Shown here: piece after piece, positions 1 through 9,195 of the stretch
Numbering within the stretch: the stretch's first letter is position 1
How the letters are laid out: each line of letters opens with the position of its first letter
DNA from: JAGNZR01 sp051648365
GTDB lineage: Bacteria; Fusobacteriota; Fusobacteriia; Fusobacteriales; Fusobacteriaceae
Direction: 5' to 3'
DNA: 64,000 nt
Assembly (NCBI GenBank): GCA_051648365.1
Contig: JBOFEZ010000062.1
Location: 30,470 to 94,469, forward strand
Made by a program: the position numbers and the translations under genes
Notes under the pieces: model-generated
The model's database searches: none
Told to the model about the DNA's origin: nothing
What the model saw: the letters and a program-made list of their open reading frames with translations, nothing else

Positions 1-2
1 GT

Positions 3-410
3 AAAAATGATATTTTCACATCTTTAGGAGCAGTTTTGGGTATAGTTTTAGCAATCTATGTAAATCCGATTTTTGACCTAATTCTCAGTTTGCCTATTGC
101 ACTGATTATAATGAAAGAGGGGATGTCTATAATTTTTGAAAATGCACACATAATAATGGATAAACAAGATAAAGATTTTCTTCAGGAGATAGAAGAATAT
201 ATATATAGAAACACCGAGATAAAAAACGTCCACGAAATTCAGATGAGAAGTTCAGGAGATAAAATATTCTTAAATATGGATATCAGAGTTCCTGGAAACA
301 TTACAGTAGAAGAAGCTCACACACTTGCGGACGTCTTGAAAAATTCTATTTTAATAGAGTTTCCAGAAGTTAAGGAAGTTCTGATTCATGTAGACCCGAT
401 AATTGAATAA
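3..410 (+). CDS. Cation diffusion facilitator (CDF) transporter, C-terminal part
   Basis: This gene is cut by the left edge of the window; the frame is open back to base 3. What remains is the end of a CDF-family divalent metal/proton antiporter. The fragment begins in transmembrane helix 5 with an Asn-Asp pair, the Asp sitting where the family's helix-5 metal-site acidic residue lies. Helix 6 follows, and then the soluble cytoplasmic CDF domain (roughly the last 85 residues, ending in a beta strand with His-Val-Asp). The metal (Zn, Fe, Mn or Co) cannot be told from this part. The family is judged from the TM5-TM6-cytoplasmic-domain architecture and wording typical of FieF-like proteins. Any internal TTG at base 36 is not the true start. 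Confidence 0.85.
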   Translation, partial: KNDIFTSLGAVLGIVLAIYVNPIFDLILSLPIALIIMKEGMSIIFENAHIIMDKQDKDFLQEIEEYIYRNTEIKNVHEIQMRSSGDKIFLNMDIRVPGNITVEEAHTLADVLKNSILIEFPEVKEVLIHVDPIIE

Positions 411-431
411 TAATAGGTATTATGGTATAAT
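403..431 (+). promoter_or_regulatory. Sigma-70 promoter for pcrA
   Basis: TTGAAT (403-408), a 17-base spacer and TATAAT (426-431), preceded by TGG as an extended -10. The -35 box overlaps the stop of the CDF gene, so pcrA and probably the lipid A genes behind it can be transcribed from here. Seen in sequence; activity is inferred. Confidence 0.65.
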
Positions 432-473
432 ATGAAAATAAATAAAAATTGAGAAAACAGACGGGAGTGTATT

Positions 474-2675
474 ATGAGTATATTAAATTGTCTTAATGAA
501 TATCAGAGAATAGCAGCAGCCAAAATAGATGGAGCACTCCTGATACTAGCAGGAGCGGGCTCTGGAAAAACCAGAACTGTTACTTATAGAATAGCTCATA
601 TGATTTTAGAAAAAGGAATCTCTCCATACAGTATATTGGCAGTCACCTTTACCAATAAAGCTGCTAAAGAGATGAGAGAAAGAGTTGAAAGACTTGTGGG
701 AGAAGATGCTCACAAAGCTACAGTATCAACATTCCACTCTTTTGCCATAAGACTTTTAAGAATATATGCAGATAGAATAGGATTTGATTCTAATTTTACA
801 ATTTATGATGGAGATGATCAGAAAAGAATAATTAAAAATATTTGCAAAGATCTAGTAATAGTTGATAAAAAACTTACAGAAAGCATACTGGCTTCCCATA
901 TTTCAAAACTGAAAGAAAACTCTTTAGTTCCGGATGAATATGAAAAAGAAAATAGATTTCAACCTAATAGTAAAATAATAGCAGAAGTATACAGGAGGTA
1001 TAATTCACAGCTTAAGAAAAATAACTGTATGGATTTTGCAGATATTTTGGTGAATTGTCATAAATTGCTCGAGATAGAAGAAATAGTAGAAAAAATTTCG
1101 ACTAAATACAGATATATAATGGTAGACGAGTATCAGGATACCAATGACATCCAGTATAGAATAATAAAAAAAATAGCAGAAAGATATGGGAATTTATGTG
1201 TGGTCGGAGATGAAAATCAGAGTATTTACGGTTTCAGAGGAGCAAACATAAAAAACATTTTAGATTTTGAGAAAGATTATCCAGATGCAGTAGTGATAAA
1301 ACTCGAGCAAAACTATCGTTCTACATCAGCTATTTTAGATGCTGCTAATGCAGTGATAAAGCACAATACCACATCTAGAGACAAAAAACTTTGGACAAAA
1401 AAACAACAGGGAGAACAGATAACTCTCGCTCATTGTAAAGATGGGCGTGAAGAAGCTGAGATGACTGTGAATAGGATAAAAGAGCTTAAAAATAATGGGA
1501 AGGGATATAGCGATTTTACTATTCTTTACAGAACCAATGCCCAGTCTAGAAATTTTGAAGAAGCCTTCCTAAAACATAATATACCTTATAAAATTTTTGG
1601 AGGAATGCAGTTTTACCAAAGAGCAGAAATTAAAGATATTTTATCGTATCTCACTTTTGTGAACAACTCTAAAGATACTCTAAGTTTTAGCAGAATAATA
1701 AATACACCTAAAAGAAAAATAGGGGATAAAACTTTGGAGAAAATAGTTTCTTATGCCAAAGATAAAGGAATTACAGCTTTTGAAGCTCTTGAAAATATAA
1801 GCGAGATAGATGGGATAGGACCTGCTGTAAAAGTGTCATTAGATGAGTTTTATAGTCTTATAACATACTTAAGAGACATGAGTAGAGATTATGCTAAAGT
1901 TTCAGAAATTTTTGAAAAACTTTTGACTGGAATAGGATATGAAAAATATATAGAGACTAACTATCCAGATTCTGAGGGAAGATTAGAAAATATAGATGAA
2001 CTTAGAAACTCCATATCAGAACTTGAAAAAATAGCTGAAAATCTTACGCTAGGAGAGTATCTGGAAAATGTATCCCTTGTAAGTGCTACAGATGAACTAG
2101 AAGAAAATTCCCAACATGTCAAACTTATGACAATCCATAACTCTAAAGGACTTGAATTTCCAATAGTTTTTCTTACAGGAGTAGAAGATGAAATCTTCCC
2201 TGGAAAAATGGCTGATTTTGAAAATGCTACTCTAGAAGAGGAAAGAAGATTATGTTATGTGGCTATCACAAGAGCAGAAGAAGAACTTGTAATAAGTTAT
2301 GCAGATGCAAGATATATGTATGGAGATATGAGTTTTAGAACAAGATCGAGATTTATAAAAGAGATTCCAAGTGAACTTCTAAAAGAGAGAATAGGAAGTC
2401 ATTTGGAGGAACAACGTTCATATACTCCTTCTTCTTTAGGAAGAGAAAATTTCAGAAGGGAGAATAAGATAGAAAACTTCAGTCTGGACAGATTTAAGAA
2501 TATGGAGAAGAATAAAAATTATCCATATTCACCAGGAGAAAAAGTTATGCATAAAAAATTTGGATTGGGTATCGTAAGGGATATGGATGAAAAAAGAGTA
2601 GTAGTCCAGTTTGTAGATGGAACAAAGGAAATTGCAGCTATTATAGCTGACAAATTCTTGGAAAAGCACTCTTAG
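474..2675 (+). CDS. pcrA: ATP-dependent DNA helicase PcrA/UvrD
   Basis: A 733-residue superfamily 1A 3'-5' DNA helicase that acts in nucleotide excision repair, rolling-circle replication and removal of RecA or RNA polymerase from DNA. The Walker A motif AGAGSGKT lies at residues 26-33 and the motif II DEYQ at 218-221. Later motifs include GDENQSIYGFRGA and the C-terminal VAITRAEEEL. The last ~55 residues form the Tudor-like tail of PcrA (PGEKVMHKKFGLGIV), which in Bacillus contacts RNA polymerase. The length matches the family. The ATG has a GGGAG ribosome site 8 bases upstream. The lpxC gene follows after 20 bases. UvrD is the same family; the Tudor tail favours the PcrA name. Confidence 0.95.
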   Translation: MSILNCLNEYQRIAAAKIDGALLILAGAGSGKTRTVTYRIAHMILEKGISPYSILAVTFTNKAAKEMRERVERLVGEDAHKATVSTFHSFAIRLLRIYADRIGFDSNFTIYDGDDQKRIIKNICKDLVIVDKKLTESILASHISKLKENSLVPDEYEKENRFQPNSKIIAEVYRRYNSQLKKNNCMDFADILVNCHKLLEIEEIVEKISTKYRYIMVDEYQDTNDIQYRIIKKIAERYGNLCVVGDENQSIYGFRGANIKNILDFEKDYPDAVVIKLEQNYRSTSAILDAANAVIKHNTTSRDKKLWTKKQQGEQITLAHCKDGREEAEMTVNRIKELKNNGKGYSDFTILYRTNAQSRNFEEAFLKHNIPYKIFGGMQFYQRAEIKDILSYLTFVNNSKDTLSFSRIINTPKRKIGDKTLEKIVSYAKDKGITAFEALENISEIDGIGPAVKVSLDEFYSLITYLRDMSRDYAKVSEIFEKLLTGIGYEKYIETNYPDSEGRLENIDELRNSISELEKIAENLTLGEYLENVSLVSATDELEENSQHVKLMTIHNSKGLEFPIVFLTGVEDEIFPGKMADFENATLEEERRLCYVAITRAEEELVISYADARYMYGDMSFRTRSRFIKEIPSELLKERIGSHLEEQRSYTPSSLGRENFRRENKIENFSLDRFKNMEKNKNYPYSPGEKVMHKKFGLGIVRDMDEKRVVVQFVDGTKEIAAIIADKFLEKHS

Positions 2676-2695
2676 AATTTAGGGAGGAAGAAAAA

Positions 2696-3523
2696 ATGAA
2701 GAGAAAAACTCTTAAGCAAGAGATTGAGTTTCATGGAGTAGGACTTCATAAGGGAGAAAATATAGTATGTAAACTCATACCTTCAGAAAAGGGAGAAATT
2801 ATATTTAAACGTAAGGATCTAGAAGACGGAAAAAATATAATAAAATTGGATATTGAGAACACCTTTGATCTCACGAGAGGAACGAATTTAAAAAATGAAT
2901 ATGGAGCCTCGATCCATACTGTGGAGCATTTTTTATCAGCTCTTTATATAATGGGAATTACAGATCTTGTTATAGAATTGGATGGAAATGAACTTCCTAT
3001 AGCTGATGGAAGTGCTATAAAATTTATTGAGACAATTGAAAAAGTAGGAGTTAAAGAGTTAACTGAAGAAATAAAACCTATAAAAGTTTTGGAACCGGTA
3101 TTTGTAACAATGGGAGACAAACATGTAATAGTAATCCCTTATAATGGATATAAGATAACTTATGGCATAAGATTTGAACATACATTTTTAAAGTCTCAAT
3201 TGACAGAGTTTGAAATAAATATGGAAATCTATAAAAAAGAGATAGCTAGGGCAAGGACTTTTGGTTTTGATTACGAAGTAGAATACCTGAAAAAAAATAA
3301 TTTAGCTCTAGGTGGAACTCTTGAAAATGCAATAGTTATAAAATCTGATGGAGTACTTAATCCAGGAGGATTAAGATATGAAGACGAGTTTGTAAGACAC
3401 AAAATGTTGGACATAATAGGAGATTTAAAAGTTCTGAATAGACCAATAGAGGGACACATTATAGCTATAAAAGCAGGTCATGCCATCAATATAGAATTAG
3501 GGAAAAAACTTAAAAATTTATAA
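2696..3523 (+). CDS. lpxC: UDP-3-O-acyl-N-acetylglucosamine deacetylase LpxC
   Basis: Zinc amidase that performs the committed step of lipid A synthesis, removing the acetyl group from UDP-3-O-acyl-GlcNAc in the cytoplasm. The zinc ligands are visible: His78 in HTVEH, and His235 and Asp239 in HKMLD. The catalytic-site stretch ELPIADGSA and the RARTFGF segment are also present. At 275 residues it is slightly shorter than E. coli LpxC (305). An AGGAGG ribosome site lies 6-12 bases before the ATG. It opens the lipid A block lpxC-fabZ-lpxA-lpxI-lpxB-msbA and implies an outer membrane. Confidence 0.97.
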   Translation: MKRKTLKQEIEFHGVGLHKGENIVCKLIPSEKGEIIFKRKDLEDGKNIIKLDIENTFDLTRGTNLKNEYGASIHTVEHFLSALYIMGITDLVIELDGNELPIADGSAIKFIETIEKVGVKELTEEIKPIKVLEPVFVTMGDKHVIVIPYNGYKITYGIRFEHTFLKSQLTEFEINMEIYKKEIARARTFGFDYEVEYLKKNNLALGGTLENAIVIKSDGVLNPGGLRYEDEFVRHKMLDIIGDLKVLNRPIEGHIIAIKAGHAINIELGKKLKNL

Positions 3524-3555
3524 AAAGAGATTATAAAAATGATTAGGGGGAACTT

Positions 3556-3984
3556 ATGTTAGATATAATGGAAATAATGAAAAGAATACCACACAGATAT
3601 CCTTTTTTACTTGTAGATAGAATCCTTGAGATAAATTCAGACGAAAAAAGTATTAAAGGATTAAAAAATGTGACTATAAATGAGCAATTTTTTAATGGTC
3701 ACTTTCCGGATCATCCAATAATGCCGGGAGTTCTTATAGTTGAAGGTTTAGCACAGTGTCTAGGAGTTCTTGTGATGGAAGGACAGGAAGGGAAAGTTCC
3801 GTATTTTGCAGCTCTTGAAAATATAAAGTTTAAGCATCCAGTAAAACCAGGAGATCAACTTATATATGAAGCCAAAGTTGATAAAATGAGAGGAAACATA
3901 GTAAAAGCTAGTGGAGTAGCCAAAGTAGATGGAAAAGTTGTAACGGAAGCTAGTTTCACTTTCAGTATAGCTAACAAAGAGTAG
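3556..3984 (+). CDS. fabZ: (3R)-hydroxyacyl-ACP dehydratase FabZ
   Basis: Hot-dog fold enzyme that dehydrates beta-hydroxyacyl-ACP in fatty acid elongation and competes with LpxA for hydroxyacyl-ACP. At 142 residues it has the usual length. The catalytic His49 lies in GHFPDHPIMPG and Glu63 in EGLAQ, both at the positions known for FabZ. The N-terminal HRYPFLLVDRI is the family signature. A GGGGG-type ribosome site precedes the ATG. Its place between lpxC and lpxA is a common arrangement that balances membrane lipid and lipid A synthesis. Confidence 0.97.
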   Translation: MLDIMEIMKRIPHRYPFLLVDRILEINSDEKSIKGLKNVTINEQFFNGHFPDHPIMPGVLIVEGLAQCLGVLVMEGQEGKVPYFAALENIKFKHPVKPGDQLIYEAKVDKMRGNIVKASGVAKVDGKVVTEASFTFSIANKE

Positions 3985-3998
3985 AAGGAGGGTCTATC

Positions 3999-4778
3999 TT
4001 GATAGATATTCATGCAACTGCCATAATAGAAGATGGGGCAGTAATAGAAGAGGGAGTAAAGATAGGACCCTACTGCCTAGTGGGAAAAGATGTTAAAATA
4101 GGTAAAAATACTGTATTGCAGTCTCATGTGGTAGTGGAGGGAATAACAGAAATAGGGGAAAATAATATAATCTATTCTTTTGTTTCAATAGGAAAAGCAT
4201 CTCAAGATTTGAAATATAGAGACGAACCTACAAAAACAATAATTGGAAATAACAATCAGATAAGAGAATTTGTTACTATACACAGAGGAACTGATGATAG
4301 ATGGGAAACGAGAATAGGAAACAGTAATCTACTTATGGCTTATGTTCATGTTGCACACGATGTAATAGTTGGAAACAACTGTATTCTTGCAAATAATGTG
4401 ACTTTAGCGGGGCATGTAGTAGTAGAAGATTTTGCTATAATAGGAGGACTAACTCCTGTGCACCAATTTTGTAGGGTAGGAGCTTACTCTATGACTGGAG
4501 GAGCAAGTGCTATAAATCAGGATATATGTCCATTTATGTTGGCAGAAGGGAATAAGGCAGAAGTAAGAACTTTAAATGTCACTGGACTCAAGAGAAAAGG
4601 TTTTTCTCAAGAGGAAATGTCCAATATAAAAGCTGCCTATAAACTTATTTTTAGGTCAAAGCTTCCATTGAAAGAGGTGGTAGCTCAGTTAGAAAGAGAT
4701 TATTCAGGCGATAAAAATATAAGAACAATATTGGATTTTATCGCTATAAGTACTAAAAATAGGGGGCTAGCTAGATAA
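3999..4778 (+). CDS. lpxA: UDP-GlcNAc acyltransferase LpxA
   Basis: First enzyme of lipid A synthesis; it transfers a 3-hydroxyacyl chain from ACP to UDP-GlcNAc. The protein (259 residues) shows hexapeptide repeats of a left-handed beta helix, the LpxA-specific IGKASQDLKY and IREFVTIHRGT segments, and the catalytic His region AHDVIVGNN. The C-terminal part is helical. The start is TTG at 3999, with an AGGAGGG ribosome site 8-14 bases before it, so the rare start is well supported. Its stop overlaps the start of lpxI by one base, suggesting translational coupling. Confidence 0.96.
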   Translation: MIDIHATAIIEDGAVIEEGVKIGPYCLVGKDVKIGKNTVLQSHVVVEGITEIGENNIIYSFVSIGKASQDLKYRDEPTKTIIGNNNQIREFVTIHRGTDDRWETRIGNSNLLMAYVHVAHDVIVGNNCILANNVTLAGHVVVEDFAIIGGLTPVHQFCRVGAYSMTGGASAINQDICPFMLAEGNKAEVRTLNVTGLKRKGFSQEEMSNIKAAYKLIFRSKLPLKEVVAQLERDYSGDKNIRTILDFIAISTKNRGLAR

Positions 4779-5575
4779 TGGAAAAAGTTGGAATTATAAT
4801 AGGTAATGGGAAATTACCCTTATACTTTATCCAAGAAGCTAAAGATAAAAAATTAGAGATATACCCCATAGGACTTTTTGGAAGTGTAGATGAAGAGATA
4901 AAAAAACATGAAAAATATATTCAATTTAATATAGGTGAGGTTGGTGGTATAGTAAAATACCTTCTCACAAGAGATATAAAAAAAATTATTTTATTGGGAA
5001 AAGTCGAAAAAGAGCTACTGTTTAAAGAGATGAAATTGGATGAATTTGGAGAGGAACTTCTAAAAAAACTGCCAGACAGGAAAGATGAAACTCTCCTTTT
5101 TGGAGTTATACTCTTTTTTAAATTAAACGGAATAAAAGTTCTACCACAGAACTATCTTTTGAAAAATATGATGTTTGAGAAAAAAAATTATACATCTATA
5201 TTACCTTCTGAAGAAGATTTGAAAACTATTAAAATAGGTAGAGAGGCTGCAAAAGCTTTAAGTAAAGTTGATGCAGGTCAGTCTGTACTTTGTAAAAACG
5301 AATCAGTTATAGCTTTAGAGGGTATAGAAGGAACTGATAAAATGATTCAGAGAGGTGGAAATCTAGCAGGAGAGGGAACAATATTAGTTAAAATGGCAAG
5401 ACCTCAGCAGGATATGAGAGTAGATATTCCTGCGATAGGAATAGATACTTTAAAAAATCTTATAGAGATAGGAGCAAAAGGGATAGTAGGAGAAGCTGGG
5501 AAAATGCTTTTTCTTAACAGAGATGAATGTATCCGTTTGGCAGAAAAAAACAATATATTTATAGTGGGTGAATGA
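4778..5575 (+). CDS. lpxI: UDP-2,3-diacylglucosamine pyrophosphatase LpxI
   Basis: Hydrolyses UDP-2,3-diacylglucosamine to lipid X and UMP, the step done by LpxH in E. coli. This 265-residue protein belongs to the LpxI (formerly DUF1009) family, recognised from the N-terminal GIIIGNGKLPLYFI and the C-terminal LEGIEGTDKMIQRGG and VKMARPQQDMRVDIPAIG. No LpxH-like metallophosphatase lies in the block, so LpxI probably supplies the activity. The ATG overlaps the lpxA stop (TAATG), and its own stop overlaps the lpxB start (ATGATT). Confidence 0.94.
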   Translation: MEKVGIIIGNGKLPLYFIQEAKDKKLEIYPIGLFGSVDEEIKKHEKYIQFNIGEVGGIVKYLLTRDIKKIILLGKVEKELLFKEMKLDEFGEELLKKLPDRKDETLLFGVILFFKLNGIKVLPQNYLLKNMMFEKKNYTSILPSEEDLKTIKIGREAAKALSKVDAGQSVLCKNESVIALEGIEGTDKMIQRGGNLAGEGTILVKMARPQQDMRVDIPAIGIDTLKNLIEIGAKGIVGEAGKMLFLNRDECIRLAEKNNIFIVGE

Positions 5576-6669
5576 TTATGGATGATAAATTTTTTGTCTC
5601 TACAGGAGAGGTGTCAGGCGATCTTCACCTTTCATATATAGTGAAGAGTATATCTAAACTAGATTCCAAATGCAAATTTTTCGGGGTTGCTGGGAAACAT
5701 AGCAAAGATGCTGGAGTAAAAATTATACAAAGTATAGATGATTTGGCTATAATGGGATTTGTAGAGGTGCTAAAAAAATATAGTTTTTTAAAAAAAAAAG
5801 CTAGAGAATATGTGGATTTTATAAAGAAAGAACATATAAATAAAGTAATACTTGTGGATTATGGAGGATTCAATCTTAAATTCATGGAGTTATTGAAAAA
5901 AGAAGCTCCTAGAGTAAAAATTTATTATTATATACCTCCAAAGCTTTGGGTATGGGGAGAAAAAAGGATAGAAAAACTAAAATTGGCCGATCATATAATA
6001 GTAATATTTCCATGGGAAGTGGAATTTTATAAAAAACATGGTGTAAATGTAGTGTATTATGGGAATCCATTTTATGAAAAATATCATTATCAAGAGAGAA
6101 TAGGAGATTCTGTTTTGCTTCTTCCGGGGAGTAGAAAACAGGAGATAGAATCAATTTTCCCTATTCTAGAAAATTATATGAAGATAAGTCCTAAAAAAGA
6201 ATTTATATTGAAACTCTCAAATCGAGAACATCTTAAGTGGATAAAAGAAGACCTTAGGAAGTATAAAAATTTGAAAATAGAATCGGAAGGTTCACTGAAG
6301 AGCTGTGTCAAAAAATCAGCAGTGGCAATAGCAACATCAGGAACTGTAACTCTAGAATTAGCTCTCATGGGAATTCCTACTGTTGTAGTTTATAAGACAT
6401 CTATTATTAATGAGATTATAGCTAGACTTTTTATAAAGTTTACATATGTTTCTTTGCCGAATTTAGTTTTGGGAAAAGAGATATTTCCAGAATTACTTCA
6501 GAGAAAATGCAATGTTGGAGAAATAGAGAAGGCGGTCAATAGGATTTTAGATAATAAAGAGAAAGTCGATAAAGAAATTGAGAGTGTTAGAAAAGCTCTT
6601 TCAGGAAAAAATATTTTAGATAAATATGGAGAATTTATATTGAAAGGACATGAAGATGAAAAAATATAA
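5572..6669 (+). CDS. lpxB: Lipid-A-disaccharide synthase LpxB
   Basis: GT-B fold glycosyltransferase (family GT19) that joins lipid X and UDP-diacylglucosamine into the disaccharide 1-phosphate at the inner face of the inner membrane. The 365-residue chain has the usual N-terminal STGEVSGD motif, the central YYIPPKLWVWGEKR stretch, LLPGSRKQEIE, and the C-terminal donor site ATSGTVTLELALMG. The start overlaps the lpxI stop by four bases (ATG at 5572; a second ATG at 5578 is possible). The 3' end overlaps msbA by about 20 bases. Confidence 0.95.
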   Translation: MIMDDKFFVSTGEVSGDLHLSYIVKSISKLDSKCKFFGVAGKHSKDAGVKIIQSIDDLAIMGFVEVLKKYSFLKKKAREYVDFIKKEHINKVILVDYGGFNLKFMELLKKEAPRVKIYYYIPPKLWVWGEKRIEKLKLADHIIVIFPWEVEFYKKHGVNVVYYGNPFYEKYHYQERIGDSVLLLPGSRKQEIESIFPILENYMKISPKKEFILKLSNREHLKWIKEDLRKYKNLKIESEGSLKSCVKKSAVAIATSGTVTLELALMGIPTVVVYKTSIINEIIARLFIKFTYVSLPNLVLGKEIFPELLQRKCNVGEIEKAVNRILDNKEKVDKEIESVRKALSGKNILDKYGEFILKGHEDEKI

Positions 6670-8461
6670 ACTATTTAAAAATAGATCTTTAAATAGCTTC
6701 TTACATTATAGTTTCAGATATAAAGCGGCAATGATAGGGGTTGTATTTTTATCCACACTTACATCTATAGCAGGAGCATTGCCTGCATGGTTGAGCAAAT
6801 ATCTTATAGATGATGTTTTTATAGAAAAAAATGAAAAAAAGATGATTATGGTAATAGTGGCCATACTGATAACAACAATAGTAAAAGTAGTATCTAACTA
6901 TTATGCACAAATTTCTTCAAGCTACGTTACAGAGACGATAAGAAGAGAAATAAGATTGGATATTTTTAAACAGCTCCAAAACCTTCCGTTATCTTATTAT
7001 AAAAAAAATAAATTGGGAGACATAATGACCAGACTTACAGGTGATTCATCATCTTTGGGTCAGATTGGATTTATGTTGTTTGACATGCTGAAAGAAGCGA
7101 TAGCTGTCCTAGCCCTTATCTTCAGAATGTTTCAAGTGGATGTTAAATTATCCCTAATATCTATTATTATTCTTCCGCTTATAGGAGGTATGGTAAAAAA
7201 ATATACAAAAAAAATAAGAAAAGCTGGTAGAATTAGACAGGATAGTGCAGGAGAAGTGGGAGCTTTTATTCAGGAAGCTCTTTCAGGAATTCAGGTTATT
7301 AAAGCTTTTAATAGAACCGATATGATAATGGAAAAATATGATAAAATAAGTTATGAAGAATTTGAAAAATCATATAAAAGTAGAAAAATCAAGGCAAAAG
7401 TTTCTCCTATAAATGAACTGATGGCAACAGTTATGATTGCTCTTGTGGCTCTTTATGGTGGTTATCAGATTATAAAAGGTCAGATGACAGCAGGAGATTT
7501 AGTTTCATTTGTTACTGCGGTAGGGCTTATGCAACAGCCATTAAAAAGGCTTATAGATAAAAATAACAGTATTCAGGAAGCTCTTCCTTCAGCGGATAGA
7601 GTTATAGAAATAATGGATGTACCTGTCGAAGTGGATTATCATGGGGATAAAACAGAGATATTCCAAAATGTTCATGAAATAACTATTGAAAATCTGAATT
7701 TTAAATATGAAGATTCTGAACGAGAGATATTAAAAAATCTTAACCTTCAAATAAATCGAGGAGAAGTTGTAGCTCTAGTTGGTAAAAGTGGAAGTGGAAA
7801 GACGACTCTTGTAAATATGATTCCGAGATTTTACGAGGCTACATCTGGCGCAATAAAAATCAATGGTACAGATATAAAAAATTATTCTTTGAAGGAATAT
7901 AGAAACCATATAGGAATAGTACCTCAAGAAACTTTCCTTTTCAGTGGAACAATTAGAGAAAATCTGAAATTTGGAAAGGAATATATATCGGATGAAGAGG
8001 TAGAAAGTGCAGCAAAAATGGCTAATGCCTACGAATTTATAAAGGAACTTCCTCAGGGATTTGAAACTGAAGTGGGAGAAAGGGGAGTTTTATTATCTGG
8101 TGGACAAAAACAGAGGATTGCCATTGCTCGTGCTCTTATCCAAAATCCTGAAATAATGATACTGGATGAGGCAACGTCTGCTTTAGATACCGAGTCTGAA
8201 AGATTAGTGCAGAAAGCTCTAGACAATCTCATGAAAAATAGAACGACTTTTGTTATAGCACACAGATTATCTACAATAATAAATGCAGATAAAATTGTAG
8301 TTATGGAAAATGGAGAAATTGTAGAGTTTGGAACACATTCACAACTTTTAGAAAAAAGTGGAGTTTACAAGAAGCTTTATGATATACAGTTTGGAGATAA
8401 ATCAGAAAAAGAAAGTTCAGAAAAGGAGATTTTAAAAGAAGAAAAACTTATTCTGGCATAA
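6650..8461 (+). CDS. msbA: Lipid A export ABC transporter MsbA-type
   Basis: A half-size ABC exporter of 603 residues: six transmembrane helices (about residues 20-320), then one ATPase domain with Walker A GKSGSGKT at 378-385, signature LSGGQ at 482-486, Walker B LDEATSALD and the His switch AHRLST. The fold is shared by many type IV exporters, so the substrate is not given by sequence alone. Its position at the end of the lpxC-lpxB operon makes flipping of lipid A the likely role. The start lies inside the end of lpxB; ATG at 6650 or 6656. The C-terminal tail after residue 575 is rich in Lys and Glu. Confidence 0.9.
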   Translation: MKMKKYKLFKNRSLNSFLHYSFRYKAAMIGVVFLSTLTSIAGALPAWLSKYLIDDVFIEKNEKKMIMVIVAILITTIVKVVSNYYAQISSSYVTETIRREIRLDIFKQLQNLPLSYYKKNKLGDIMTRLTGDSSSLGQIGFMLFDMLKEAIAVLALIFRMFQVDVKLSLISIIILPLIGGMVKKYTKKIRKAGRIRQDSAGEVGAFIQEALSGIQVIKAFNRTDMIMEKYDKISYEEFEKSYKSRKIKAKVSPINELMATVMIALVALYGGYQIIKGQMTAGDLVSFVTAVGLMQQPLKRLIDKNNSIQEALPSADRVIEIMDVPVEVDYHGDKTEIFQNVHEITIENLNFKYEDSEREILKNLNLQINRGEVVALVGKSGSGKTTLVNMIPRFYEATSGAIKINGTDIKNYSLKEYRNHIGIVPQETFLFSGTIRENLKFGKEYISDEEVESAAKMANAYEFIKELPQGFETEVGERGVLLSGGQKQRIAIARALIQNPEIMILDEATSALDTESERLVQKALDNLMKNRTTFVIAHRLSTIINADKIVVMENGEIVEFGTHSQLLEKSGVYKKLYDIQFGDKSEKESSEKEILKEEKLILA

Positions 8462-8476
8462 AAAAATGGAGGAAAA

Positions 8477-9193
8477 ATGAGAAATAGTAACAGAGCTGTA
8501 GATGCCTTGAGAGAAATAAAAATTACAAAGGATTTTAATATTCATGCTGAAGGATCTGTACTTATAGAGGTAGGAAATACGAAGGTTATCTGCACAGCTA
8601 CAGTAGTAGAGAAAGTACCTATGTTTTTAAGAAATAAAGGTAAGGGATGGTTAACTGCGGAGTATAGCATGTTGCCACGTGCAACAGGGGAGAGAACTCA
8701 GAGAGAAGCTGCCAAGGGGAAACTAGGTGGTAGAACTATGGAGATTCAGAGACTTATAGGAAGAGCACTAAGAGCTGCAATAGATTTAGAAAAACTGGGG
8801 GAGAGAACAGTTACTATCGACTGTGATGTTATTCAGGCGGATGGTGGAACAAGAACAACCTCTATAACAGGAGGGTATATAGCCCTTGCCCTTGCAGTAA
8901 AACAACTTATGGAAAAAGGTCTTTTACAAGTGAATCCTCTGATTTCTAATGTAGCAGCAATAAGTGTGGGGATAGTGAACGGAACACCTTTATTGGATTT
9001 AGACTATTCGGAAGACTCTGAGGCTGCTGTGGATATGAATATAATAATGAATGGAAAAGGTGAGTATGTAGAGGTTCAAGGTACTGGAGAAGAAGCTACA
9101 TATACGAGAAAGGAACTGAATCTACTTTTAGATCTTGCTGAAAAGGGAATAGAAGATATTATTCAAATCCAGAATTCAATAATAGGTGAATAA
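8477..9193 (+). CDS. rph: Ribonuclease PH
   Basis: Phosphate-dependent 3'-5' exoribonuclease that trims tRNA 3' ends. The 238-residue length and the motifs LTAEYSMLPRAT, GRTMEIQRLIGRALRAA and DVIQADGGTRTTSITGG fit RNase PH. Unlike E. coli, no RdgB fusion is present, but rdgB follows two bases after the stop. GGAGGA precedes the ATG. It continues the same transcription unit as msbA, 15 bases downstream. Confidence 0.96.
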   Translation: MRNSNRAVDALREIKITKDFNIHAEGSVLIEVGNTKVICTATVVEKVPMFLRNKGKGWLTAEYSMLPRATGERTQREAAKGKLGGRTMEIQRLIGRALRAAIDLEKLGERTVTIDCDVIQADGGTRTTSITGGYIALALAVKQLMEKGLLQVNPLISNVAAISVGIVNGTPLLDLDYSEDSEAAVDMNIIMNGKGEYVEVQGTGEEATYTRKELNLLLDLAEKGIEDIIQIQNSIIGE

Positions 9194-9195
9194 TT

